A stretch of 64,000 nucleotides of DNA from Blautia hominis (GTDB lineage Bacteria; Bacillota; Clostridia; Lachnospirales; Lachnospiraceae), in contig NQOF01000002.1 in assembly GCA_002270465.1 (NCBI GenBank), forward strand, positions 930,001 to 994,000. The letters are read 5' to 3'. The stretch's first letter is position 1, and every line of letters begins with the position of its first letter. Of the stretch, positions 8,924 through 16,005 are shown piece by piece. The notes below the pieces were generated by a model. It ran no database searches. It saw only the letters and a list, made by a program, of their open reading frames with translations, and was not told where the DNA came from. The translations under genes were made by a program, and so were the position numbers.

Positions 8924-8979
8924 AAAATTAAAATCAAAATTCAGGTGTGATAAAAACACATATGAAAGGTGAGACAGCC

Positions 8980-9582
8980 ATGGGAAAACTGGAGATAAAC
9001 AAGCGGCAGAAAAAGAGTGCTCTCTTCCAGACCGCATTTGATCTGTTTACAAATAAAGGCTTTGCCAAAACCACGATCTCTGACATCGTCAATCAAGCCG
9101 GGCTTGCAAAAGGAACTTTTTACCTTTATTTCAAAGATAAATATGATCTGAGGGATAAATTGATTGCTTACAAAGCCGGACAATTATTTGCGGATGCCCA
9201 TAAGGCCTTGGCAGCCAAGGAGATCACAGGTTTTGAGAACCAGATGATGTGGATGATGGACTATATTATTGAACGTTTCCAGAAAGAACATGCCCTTCTT
9301 CAGTTCATTGCAAAGAATCTCTCCTGGGGTATATTCAAAAATGCCTTTGAACGCACCGTACCGGAAGAATCACAGAAATTTTATGAATACTATCTTGAAA
9401 TGATGAAAAAAAGCGCAGTGACCTGTGAGGAACCTGAGCTTATGCTTTTTACTTTTATTGAATTGGTGGGGTCCACCTGTTACAACTGTATTTTATTTGA
9501 ACAGCCGGTGACCATAGACAAATACCTGCCATATCTTCATAAAGCCATCCACCAGATTTTTCTTGCTTATACAACAAGCTGA
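8980..9582 (+). CDS. TetR-family repressor of the MMPL operon
   Basis: The 200-residue protein has an N-terminal TetR helix-turn-helix (KKSALFQTAFDLFTNKGFAK, then TTISDIVNQAGLAKGTFYLY with KYDLRDKL) and a variable all-helical C-terminal ligand domain. ATG 8980 is preferred over 8947 because AGGTGAG lies at a good distance before it. It is transcribed away from the MMPL operon, and both promoters carry the dyad TGACT-N3-AGTCA. It most likely represses itself and the exporter until a ligand binds; the ligand is unknown. Confidence 0.88.
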   Translation: MGKLEINKRQKKSALFQTAFDLFTNKGFAKTTISDIVNQAGLAKGTFYLYFKDKYDLRDKLIAYKAGQLFADAHKALAAKEITGFENQMMWMMDYIIERFQKEHALLQFIAKNLSWGIFKNAFERTVPEESQKFYEYYLEMMKKSAVTCEEPELMLFTFIELVGSTCYNCILFEQPVTIDKYLPYLHKAIHQIFLAYTTS

Positions 9583-9586
9583 CTGT

Positions 9587-9638
9587 AAAAGGACCGGCGG
9601 CTGTCTGCTTATATGCAGTACAAGTCTCCGGTCCTTTT
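9587..9638. terminator. Bidirectional terminator between tetR and GNAT
   Basis: The 11-bp stem AAAAGGACCGG / CCGGTCCTTTT encloses a smaller CTGC/GCAG hairpin. A/T ends on both sides let it serve both convergent genes. Confidence 0.85.
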
Positions 9639-9647
9639 GCTCTGTCT

Positions 9648-10427
9648 CTAAAATGTTTCTTTCCATTCCCCGGTCCCGGTCTGTGTACAGAACAGGATTC
9701 TCTCCTGCCCGTCCTCCTCCAAAACCCTGAAATGGACCAAATCTGCATATTGTTCCCTCAGTTTTTTCTCTATCTCAACCATACGGGAATCCCAAATCTC
9801 CTCATAAGGTACGGGGTCAAAGGCTTCAAGTGCCGGATGATCCGTCAGTGTCCTGAGGATCCCGTACCCTTCCCTGCTGTTTACAGCATTTTCTGGTATT
9901 GGCTGAAACCCGAAATCCAGATACATTCGGGCAGCCACCCAGGTATTTGTCTGCGTCGGTATCTTAATGGAGGGATAGCCCAGCTCTTTTAAACGCTGCA
10001 GGGTATGGGAGATCAGCGCCTTTGCAATGCCCTGTCCCTGGTATTCTCTCTTTACAGCCACCCAGTGCAGCCATCCCGCGCCGGATAAATCCCGCGGTTC
10101 ATAAAATGCTGTGGCCGTGGCAACTTTTTCGCCGTCCAAAGTCTCCACAAAAAACATTCTCTCTTCCAGCTCTTTTTCTTTCCCGGCATAGTATTTCTCC
10201 CAGGCAGCCTCCCCCTCCATCGGAAGAACAAATTCTCTTGCAGATGTTTCTATGGCGATCCATTCCTTCTTATCACCCTCCCTGTAATAGACATAGCGGT
10301 ATCCCTTTGGCAGAGAGAAGCCGGGGAGGTTTTCAAGGCTGCTGCTCTTTAGGACCAGCTCATAGTATTTCAGGCGCATATCATGGTTGTCGGGTCTTAA
10401 CTTCATAAGTTCTTCTCTTTTCGTCAT
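9648..10427 (-). CDS. GNAT-family N-acetyltransferase
   Basis: The 259-residue protein has the GNAT acetyl-CoA site VAVKREYQGQGIAKALISHT at about residues 140-160 (the R/Q-x-x-G-x-G/A signature). Downstream sequence NTWVAARMYLDFGFQP is the usual final helix and strand of the fold. About 80 residues precede and 60 follow the core, longer than a minimal GNAT. AGAGGTGAGT sits before ATG 10427, so that start is preferred to the GTG two codons earlier. The substrate cannot be read from sequence. It lies 21 bp downstream of the exonuclease gene and may share its transcript. Confidence 0.8.
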   Translation of the reverse strand: MTKREELMKLRPDNHDMRLKYYELVLKSSSLENLPGFSLPKGYRYVYYREGDKKEWIAIETSAREFVLPMEGEAAWEKYYAGKEKELEERMFFVETLDGEKVATATAFYEPRDLSGAGWLHWVAVKREYQGQGIAKALISHTLQRLKELGYPSIKIPTQTNTWVAARMYLDFGFQPIPENAVNSREGYGILRTLTDHPALEAFDPVPYEEIWDSRMVEIEKKLREQYADLVHFRVLEEDGQERILFCTQTGTGEWKETF

Positions 10428-10448
10428 ACTCACCTCTCTGCGGCCGGA

Positions 10449-11153
10449 CTATACTGCCTGGCCGGACAGAATACTGTCTATCAGCCGGGAGGCTTCGTTT
10501 CTGGTCAGTGTGTCCGGGTTAAAAGTCTGTTTCAAGCCCTTCTGCTTTATCAGACGCATAAGAAAATCCATCTGCTTTTTTGTAGCGGGCGGAGATTTTT
10601 TGACTGTGCAGACCAGAGGAGACGGCTCAAACAGATGAGGCTCTTTCTCCTCAAAATAGTGTGCCATGGTCTGGTACAGTTTAGCTGTTGCCAGTGCGTC
10701 ATGATAGGCCCTGTGTGCAGCTGAATTGTTGATCCGGTAGTGCTCACACAGCTCGCCCAGACTTCTGGACGGAAGGTCCCTGTGCACGGTTCTGGCAATT
10801 TTCAATGTGTCAATGCCGTCTTTTTCAAAGGTATGACCCAGAGATTCGGCACTGATCCTGACAAAGCTGTAGTCAAACAGCACATTGTGCCCGATCAAAA
10901 TATCCTGCTCACAAAAATGCAGGAAATCAGGAATCACCTCTTCCCGGCACCTGGCATTTTCCACCATTTCATTGGTGATTCCGGTAATACCTGTGATATT
11001 GGCCGGAATAGAAAGTTTTGGCTTGATAAATTCCATAAAACGTTCCTGTACTTTTCCGTCCCGTACCTTTAATGCACCTATCTCTATGATCTCATTTTCT
11101 TCTGGACTTAGACCGGTAGTTTCTATGTCAAAAGCTATGTATGATTTTAACAT
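10449..11153 (-). CDS. DnaQ-like 3'-5' exonuclease
   Basis: The 234-residue protein has the DEDDh exonuclease fold. Exo I is AFDIETTGLSPEENEIIEIG (about residues 7-26), Exo II is LIGHNVLFDYSF, and Exo III is AHRAYHDALATAKLY with the catalytic His and Asp. The domain ends near residue 175. The remaining about 60 residues (KKQMDFLMRLIKQKGL...) resemble the short helical tail found on many Clostridia PolC-type exonuclease homologues. It should remove nucleotides from DNA 3' ends and may proofread or repair. There is no polymerase domain. The RBS is weak (GAGGAAG at a long distance). Confidence 0.85.
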   Translation of the reverse strand: MLKSYIAFDIETTGLSPEENEIIEIGALKVRDGKVQERFMEFIKPKLSIPANITGITGITNEMVENARCREEVIPDFLHFCEQDILIGHNVLFDYSFVRISAESLGHTFEKDGIDTLKIARTVHRDLPSRSLGELCEHYRINNSAAHRAYHDALATAKLYQTMAHYFEEKEPHLFEPSPLVCTVKKSPPATKKQMDFLMRLIKQKGLKQTFNPDTLTRNEASRLIDSILSGQAV

Positions 11154-11190
11154 ATCGCGCTGCGTCTTCCTCTCTTTCTCTTCTGTTTGA

Positions 11191-11340
11191 ACTAGTACAG
11201 CAAACAGGCGATATTGGCCGCGACACTACGAACGATTGTTGATGAATTTGCAACTGCACTGTTTGCATTTTGGCTATATCATGGCATTCATATTGTTCGT
11301 AATAGGATGTTAGGTTTAAAACGTTCGCTGTAGTACTAGT
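11191..11340. mobile_element. 150-bp palindromic MITE-like element
   Basis: The segment begins ACTAGTACAGC and ends GCTGTAGTACTAGT, so its outer 8 bp are perfect inverted repeats (ACTAGTAC/GTACTAGT). Further paired blocks lie inside: AGCAAAC with GTTCGCT, ACGAAC with GTTCGT, and ATGAAT with ATTCAT. The whole piece can therefore fold into one long hairpin. It sits between two genes, has no RBS-led ORF and no clear target duplication. It is unlike the GTTAC family elsewhere. A MITE remnant is the best guess; a small invertible segment is less likely. Confidence 0.5.
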
Positions 11341-11389
11341 CCGCCCTGCTGCCTGCCTTATAGTTTCCGTCAGTATCCGGCAACGGCTT

Positions 11390-11860
11390 TCAGGCTCTGA
11401 ACCTCCAGTCATAGAGGCCTTCTGTGTGCACCATGGACAGCAGCATTTCCCGCAGGGAGTCACTTTCATTATAGACAGCAATACTCAGTGTCCCTCCGCT
11501 GATGCTCAGCATAGAGTTTTCCCTGGTCAGGAGAATGTCAATCTGTCCTTTCCTTTTCAGAATGGTCTTTTTCATGATCTTGACTATGGTATCACAGCGT
11601 TTATCTTTCAGCCATCCTTCCCTCTGACGGATGAGCGGAATATGCTCCTGCACATACATTTCAAAAGGATAATAGCATAAAAGCTTCAACACAATAGCGA
11701 TCACCTTATCGCAGAAAACCTGAAGCTGTTTGTCCTGCATAAAATACTGCTCTACTTCTTCAAATATTGTATCCGCTTCATCGGGAACCCTTCCGGGCAG
11801 AAAATCAATCACCCGGTAATCCTCATTAAAAAGCTGGCTCATTTTCTCGTATCTTGTCAT
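11390..11860 (-). CDS. Conserved hypothetical protein, 156 aa
   Basis: I do not recognise this 156-residue protein. It has no signal peptide or membrane span. The middle contains a hydrophobic helix with paired aromatics (CDKVIAIVLKLLCYYPFEMY) and the C-terminus looks beta-rich (SMLSISGGTLSIAVYNES), so a small alpha/beta cytosolic fold is likely. A strong ribosome site (AGGAGTAAGGGG) and its own promoter at 11916-11944 support it as a real gene. It is downstream of the sce7726-DUF4003-DUF89 operon on the same strand and could be co-expressed by read-through. Confidence 0.7.
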   Translation of the reverse strand: MTRYEKMSQLFNEDYRVIDFLPGRVPDEADTIFEEVEQYFMQDKQLQVFCDKVIAIVLKLLCYYPFEMYVQEHIPLIRQREGWLKDKRCDTIVKIMKKTILKRKGQIDILLTRENSMLSISGGTLSIAVYNESDSLREMLLSMVHTEGLYDWRFRA

Positions 11861-11915
11861 ATACCCCTTACTCCTTTCGGTTTGTAAAGATATCTCTCCC
11901 CTTCATATCTTACAA

Positions 11916-11944
11916 ATTATAAACGCAAAACGCCGAATCGACAA
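11916..11944 (-). promoter_or_regulatory. Promoter for the 156-aa gene
   Basis: Minus-strand TTGTCG (11939-11944), 17-bp spacer, TATAAT (11916-11921), just past the end of the sce7726 gene and about 55 bp from the ATG. Confidence 0.7.
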
Positions 11945-11950
11945 GCATAA

Positions 11951-12547
11951 TTATAAACCATGCTTTTTCTTCCTCTTATACTCCCTTATCCTTTCCTCAA
12001 TTGTGGTGTAATCCCGCTCAAACAATTCTTCACTGATCTGCAGAGCAAGTGTCTCCTGTGGAACCTTCAGCAGTATCTTTTCAATCACAAAGGCCTTGCT
12101 TTTTTCCCTGTATTTTGGCATCTTATTCAATTCCTGGATATGTGCCAGTTCCGGGCGCCATAGGATACTGAGCTTTCTCTTCATATCCACTTTCGGATTG
12201 GGCTTTGGCTCCCGCAGGGTATAAAAGTCCACGGTATTTCCCATCTTTTCCGCCGTGATGATTCCCCACCATTTAGGAACATACTCTTTGATGTGCAGAG
12301 CGTGGGTGGATCCTGCCACAACAAGGTTGCTGTCATAATAGCGGTTGTAATCCCTCACCTGTCTTTTCAGACGCACATAGGTGTCCGCATCGCTCTTTAT
12401 TTCAATACCGGCAATGGTGTTAGGCAGGACCATCACAATATCCGCACGTGACTTACCCATTTGCTTTTCCTCCAGGATCCTAATCTTACCGTACCTCTCC
12501 TCTAAAAAATCAAAGAGGGGCTCCCGGATATCCTTATCGTACAGCAT
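11951..12547 (-). CDS. sce7726-family PD-(D/E)XK-like protein
   Basis: The 198-residue protein matches the sce7726 family by its opening (DIREPLFDFLEERYG) and by a nuclease-like core: GKSRADIVMVLPNTIAGIEI followed by KSDADT, that is an Asp, a strand, and ExK as in PD-(D/E)XK nucleases. Downstream are RQVRDYNRYYD and a long basic C-terminus ending in KRKKKHGL. Nuclease activity is inferred from the motif, not shown. It starts 2 bp after the DUF4003 stop, making it the third gene of a tight operon with DUF89 and DUF4003. Confidence 0.7.
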   Translation of the reverse strand: MLYDKDIREPLFDFLEERYGKIRILEEKQMGKSRADIVMVLPNTIAGIEIKSDADTYVRLKRQVRDYNRYYDSNLVVAGSTHALHIKEYVPKWWGIITAEKMGNTVDFYTLREPKPNPKVDMKRKLSILWRPELAHIQELNKMPKYREKSKAFVIEKILLKVPQETLALQISEELFERDYTTIEERIREYKRKKKHGL

Positions 12548-12549
12548 GA

Positions 12550-13539
12550 TCAGGAATTGGAGGAGGAGGAAGCGGCGGCTGCACTGGCGGCGGCTGCAGA
12601 GGCGCAGATTGCGGCCTGCTGGGCGATGACCAGAGCCACAACGCCGTTTAATGCCGCTGTCTGCATGGAATGCAGGTCAGGCACATAATCACAGGAAGCC
12701 ATCATGCCGGCATACATCAGCCTCTGTCTGGCACCCACACCAAAAGCCCCGAATCCTTTCTGGGATTTCAGAAAAGCATCTGCCTCTGTAATGTCCTGTA
12801 CCAGTATATCTTTTTCCACATCTAAAAGTGCCAGAACACCTAATGTTGCAAGCTCATAGCCTGTTCCGTATTTCAGTCCCCGGGTTTTCAGGGTATCGAA
12901 TAATTCCAGTGCTCTTCTGCACTTCGGCTCCGCAAAATCCTCACCGAGAGCCAGAATGTGGCTGAGGGACTGCACCGAATTCCCGGAGAAGAAGTAGGGC
13001 TTTAAAATATAATAGCACTGCTCCATCTCCCGTTCGATACAGGAATCATTAAGTTCAGACATAGCAAGGAGCGCGGCAAATGCACTGTCCTCACCGGATG
13101 TGAGAAATGGATGGGTACTTTTCATACGGCTGTAAATGCTGCCTGTTTTGCGTATGATCTCCTCATACCGGGACGGGTCTGCCATCTCCGCTACAGTGGC
13201 AGCCGCCACTGTCAGATATTCGGAACCCCAGAAGTATTCCTTTAGCCGTCCGTAAATCGTCAGCATCTGCTCCATCACCATTTCAGGGTTTGCTGTCAAT
13301 GAGAGCATGGTAATGACAGCCAGTTTTGAAACACCTCTGAAATTAGAAAAAGGTCCGGTATTGGCCTTTAAAATATCCCGGCAGTTAAGCAGACGGTCCG
13401 CTTCTGCAAGAGAACCTCTTGACGTCAGGATTCCCGCGCACATTGGATAGACATAGGGGCTCTCCCACCCAAAGGTGGATTTGATGATATCTCTGTTTTC
13501 AATAAACAGATTACAGCGTTTTCTCAGTTCTTCTCTCAT
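12550..13539 (-). CDS. DUF4003-family protein
   Basis: The 329-residue protein resembles the DUF4003 family, known mainly from Firmicutes and of unknown function. It is almost wholly helical, with repeated segments of the type LTSRGSLAEADRLLNCRDIL and SEYLTVAAATVAEMADPSRY that suggest an alpha-solenoid. The last about 25 residues are a low-complexity Ala/Ser tail (ASAAAASAAAASSSSNS). Its ATGA start overlaps the stop of the DUF89 gene by 4 bp, and the sce7726 gene follows after 2 bp. The tight packing implies a shared task for the three products. Confidence 0.7.
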   Translation of the reverse strand: MREELRKRCNLFIENRDIIKSTFGWESPYVYPMCAGILTSRGSLAEADRLLNCRDILKANTGPFSNFRGVSKLAVITMLSLTANPEMVMEQMLTIYGRLKEYFWGSEYLTVAAATVAEMADPSRYEEIIRKTGSIYSRMKSTHPFLTSGEDSAFAALLAMSELNDSCIEREMEQCYYILKPYFFSGNSVQSLSHILALGEDFAEPKCRRALELFDTLKTRGLKYGTGYELATLGVLALLDVEKDILVQDITEADAFLKSQKGFGAFGVGARQRLMYAGMMASCDYVPDLHSMQTAALNGVVALVIAQQAAICASAAAASAAAASSSSNS

Positions 13540-14441
13540 GATACATCCCTCCCAAGACTTCTGTCATTTACAAACACACCTTTATACTGCTCCAGCCCAA
13601 ATCTGGTCACGAACCAAGAACATTTACAGAGAAACATGTAGTAGACATTCAGCCCGCTGTTGTTCAGCGTCTCAAAATTTCCCTGGCCTTTTGAGAGAAT
13701 CAGGTCCGCAGCAGCGATCAGGTCCCTGGCCTCTTTGGAGATATGCTTCAGGCTTGTGCCTGCAATTTTTGTGCCATTGCCGATGACAACAGGCACCAGA
13801 TCAGAAAGCCCTGTCATATTGGCATCCTCAATTGTGGCATCATTGATCACCGGTTCACCGCGCACAATAACGGTAACATGAATCTGCGGATATCTTTTCA
13901 TAAGCTGTTCGATCAAAAGCTTATCAAGAACGATCTCACCGCAGTTATCGGTCAGGTAGACCAGGTTCCCGGCTGTCTCCATCTGTTTCGTGAAATTACT
14001 GTATTCGGAGGCATCCAGGGTTTCCTCGGAAGCTGTGTCAATCAGCTCCCAGAGCTTTTCATCGCTCACACTGCCCATGGCTCCAAAATCAATATAATTG
14101 CCTGCCCGGGCGTATAGGATCCCCCGGTATACAGGGTCATCTGACTGGACGATCCGGCTGCGTACCGCATCCTCTGCCTCCAGCATCCTATGATTGTAAT
14201 CTTTTTTCAACTGTTCAAAACTGTATGCGCGCCCGAAATACTTCTGATGGATCACATTTATTTTGGCGATGAGCACGGGTGCTGTGTCTTCCGGCTGCGC
14301 TGCACCGATGATCTGAAATACTTCCCGCATATATGCTGACTTTAATTCCTCGGAAGTGATGTCCTTCAGATTCTCCATCTGACGGGTGATCAGACAGCTC
14401 ATACACTGGGCGCTTAATTTTACATTTGTGGATATTTTCAT
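13536..14441 (-). CDS. DUF89/ARMT1-like metal-dependent phosphatase
   Basis: The 301-residue protein fits the DUF89 family of Mn/Ni-dependent damage-control phosphatases, which remove phosphate from harmful phosphometabolites. Family marks are the N-terminal QCMSCLITRQ, the central YLTDNCGEIVLDKLLIEQL (about residue 160), the following VRGEPVINDATIEDA, and LILSKGQGNFETL with the conserved Gly-Gln-Gly. The start codon is close behind a promoter at 14510-14538. It leads a three-gene operon with DUF4003 and sce7726. The substrate is not predictable. Confidence 0.82.
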   Translation of the reverse strand: MKISTNVKLSAQCMSCLITRQMENLKDITSEELKSAYMREVFQIIGAAQPEDTAPVLIAKINVIHQKYFGRAYSFEQLKKDYNHRMLEAEDAVRSRIVQSDDPVYRGILYARAGNYIDFGAMGSVSDEKLWELIDTASEETLDASEYSNFTKQMETAGNLVYLTDNCGEIVLDKLLIEQLMKRYPQIHVTVIVRGEPVINDATIEDANMTGLSDLVPVVIGNGTKIAGTSLKHISKEARDLIAAADLILSKGQGNFETLNNSGLNVYYMFLCKCSWFVTRFGLEQYKGVFVNDRSLGRDVS

Positions 14442-14509
14442 AGTATCTCCGTTTCAATTTATAGAATGTCCCAGGATCCTTAACTGGTCTTTTATCTATT
14501 TACGGTTTC

Positions 14510-14538
14510 ATTATACCCTATTGTGTGTTGATTTCCAA
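14510..14538 (-). promoter_or_regulatory. Promoter of DUF89 operon
   Basis: Minus-strand TTGGAA (14533-14538), 17-bp spacer, TATAAT (14510-14515). It lies between the DUF89 start and mobile element copy A. Confidence 0.75.
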
Positions 14539-14570
14539 TAGTAAAAACCATCCGGCCTGTCTGCTCTTAT

Positions 14571-14778
14571 GGATCATCGTTACTGTTCACAGTATACTAA
14601 AAACGTAGCTCTTTGCACAGCAACGCGCTTTGCGATGCACAGTTCTGCCCTTTAGGGTACAAAATGCAATAAATTGCATTTTAGCGCTGGCTAACTCGGG
14701 ATTTTGCTGCGCATCGCGCAGCATCCCTTTGGGAAAACACCTCCCGAAACATTGGCCTGTGAACGGTAACGGATCATC
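14571..14778. mobile_element. GTTAC-family element, copy A with 8-bp duplication
   Basis: The element runs 14579-14770 (192 bp). Its ends are GTTACTGTTCAC and GTGAACGGTAAC, which are inverted repeats with one mismatch over 12 bp. It is flanked by an exact 8-bp direct repeat, GGATCATC (14571-14578 and 14771-14778), as expected of a target site duplication. Conserved blocks shared with copies B and C are CGCGCTTTGCGATGCACAG, GCGCTGGCT, CTCGGGATTTT, AAAACACCTCCCG and GGCCTGTG. Its internal stems differ in sequence from copies B and C (AATGCAAT/ATTGCATT and GCTGCGC/GCGCAGC). No transposase is encoded. Confidence 0.8.
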
Positions 14779-14798
14779 TTCCAAGATCGCAGCGTGTT

Positions 14799-14868
14799 AG
14801 CAGCGGCGTATTTTGCAGATATTGGGACAAAAAGAAAGCAGGGCATCTGTGGTTCAAACGCCGCTGCT
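14799..14868. repeat. Long inverted repeat next to copy A
   Basis: The 11-bp arms AGCAGCGGCGT (14799-14809) and ACGCCGCTGCT (14858-14868) enclose an inner CAGAT/ATCTG pair. Just outside lies CGGTAACGGA (14764-14773), paired with TCCGTTACCG (14886-14895). The structure sits past the stop of the small membrane protein gene, but there is no clear T-run for a terminator on that strand. Between 14442 and 14898 only the promoter, copy A and this repeat were found. Confidence 0.55.
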
Positions 14869-14898
14869 TTTCTTGATCTTTCTTTTCCGTTACCGGAT

Positions 14899-15231
14899 TT
14901 AGTTATTGTTTTTTCCTGCCAGTATGGTCATGCACTTTCCTATGCCATATCCGGCAAAGCTTACCGCTCCATACAAAAGGACATAGAATAATGCGGATGT
15001 ATTCATATACAGGAACACGGCAGGCACAAACAGAAACCCTGATATACATGGAAATAAAAGAATGCTGTCCTGCCTTAAACCGTAAAAAACGGAAATGCTC
15101 AGGGTGGCTGCCGGCAGAATCAGAAAGAGAAGAAACATCCCGGAACCGGTATCCCTGATAAATGCCGGCAGCAGATTGTATAAAAGCCCAAGGATGATCC
15201 AGCAGGCAAACATAGTCTTTTTTGTTTTCAT
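14899..15231 (-). CDS. Small four-helix membrane protein
   Basis: I do not recognise this 110-residue protein. It has about four membrane spans: FACWIILGLLYNLLPAFI, MFLLFLILPAATLSISVF, SILLFPCISGFLFVPAVFLY and FYVLLYGAVSFAGYGIGKC. Both termini are basic, which suggests they lie inside. It is 24 bp downstream of the alpha/beta hydrolase gene on the same strand, so the two are probably co-transcribed. Confidence 0.65.
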   Translation of the reverse strand: MKTKKTMFACWIILGLLYNLLPAFIRDTGSGMFLLFLILPAATLSISVFYGLRQDSILLFPCISGFLFVPAVFLYMNTSALFYVLLYGAVSFAGYGIGKCMTILAGKNNN

Positions 15232-15255
15232 TGACAGTTCTCCTCTTAAATGTAG

Positions 15256-15981
15256 TTAATCAGCCAATGCATCCATAAATTCCAGTATATATTCAGCCGT
15301 GCTGTCCCACTGCTCTTCACCCGAAATACCGGCTGTTTTATCTTTTTTCTGTTCCCCGTAATTTCCAAAGCCTGCGTGATTGGCTCCCTGTATGATTATT
15401 TCATTACAGATTTTTGCATTTTTAATGGATCCTTTGTATTTCTCCCGGTTCAGAACTCCGTCCCTGCTGCCGTAGATGGACAGAACCGGCAGTGATCTGA
15501 GTGTATCTGTGGGATACGCCGCAAGCAAAACCAGTCCTTCCAGTGAGTCTTCATGTTTCTGCGCATAAGAGGAAGCCATAGCACCACCGAGTGAATGTCC
15601 GCCAAGAAACCAGTTTTTTACATCCGGAAAATCCCGGATCACCGTATCTGCCCCATCGGAGTTAAAAACAGCCAGATGAAACGGCATTTTTACCAGGACG
15701 CAAAAGACATTTTTCCCTGCGATCCTTTCAAGCAGCGGCGCATAGCTTTTGGCCTCAACCAAGCCTCCCGGATAAAAGATAAAGCCTGTGCCGCTGTTTT
15801 TATCCCCATATGTATAGTAATCGTCCGATTCGGTTGTGACGGTGTCCTTTGTTTCATATGCCTGTGCATGGTAATAATTTGAAACATACAAGGCAAAGCC
15901 AAGGACCAGAAGCAGGACTGCGGTTAACAGACTTAATGATAGTTTCTTCCATAGAGGCCAGGGCCTTTTTTTATGCTGCAT
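15256..15981 (-). CDS. Membrane-anchored alpha/beta hydrolase
   Basis: The 241-residue protein has a basic N-terminus and one hydrophobic anchor (LSLLTAVLLLVLGFALYVSN), then an alpha/beta hydrolase domain placed outside the membrane. The nucleophile elbow is GGHSLGGAMAS (Ser near residue 130). SIYGSRDGVL holds the likely acid residue and GANHAGFG the catalytic His, giving a complete triad in the usual order. It matches the dienelactone-hydrolase-like alpha/beta families in Firmicutes. GGAGAG precedes the ATG. The substrate, probably an ester or peptide at the cell surface, is unknown. Confidence 0.8.
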   Translation of the reverse strand: MQHKKRPWPLWKKLSLSLLTAVLLLVLGFALYVSNYYHAQAYETKDTVTTESDDYYTYGDKNSGTGFIFYPGGLVEAKSYAPLLERIAGKNVFCVLVKMPFHLAVFNSDGADTVIRDFPDVKNWFLGGHSLGGAMASSYAQKHEDSLEGLVLLAAYPTDTLRSLPVLSIYGSRDGVLNREKYKGSIKNAKICNEIIIQGANHAGFGNYGEQKKDKTAGISGEEQWDSTAEYILEFMDALAD

Positions 15982-16005
15982 TTTTACTCTCCGATCTCAA
16001 ATTAT

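Noticed and set aside
11191-11340. Invertible promoter segment
   Set aside because: The inverted repeats are only 8 bp perfect and no recombinase gene is near; a MITE-like remnant fits better.
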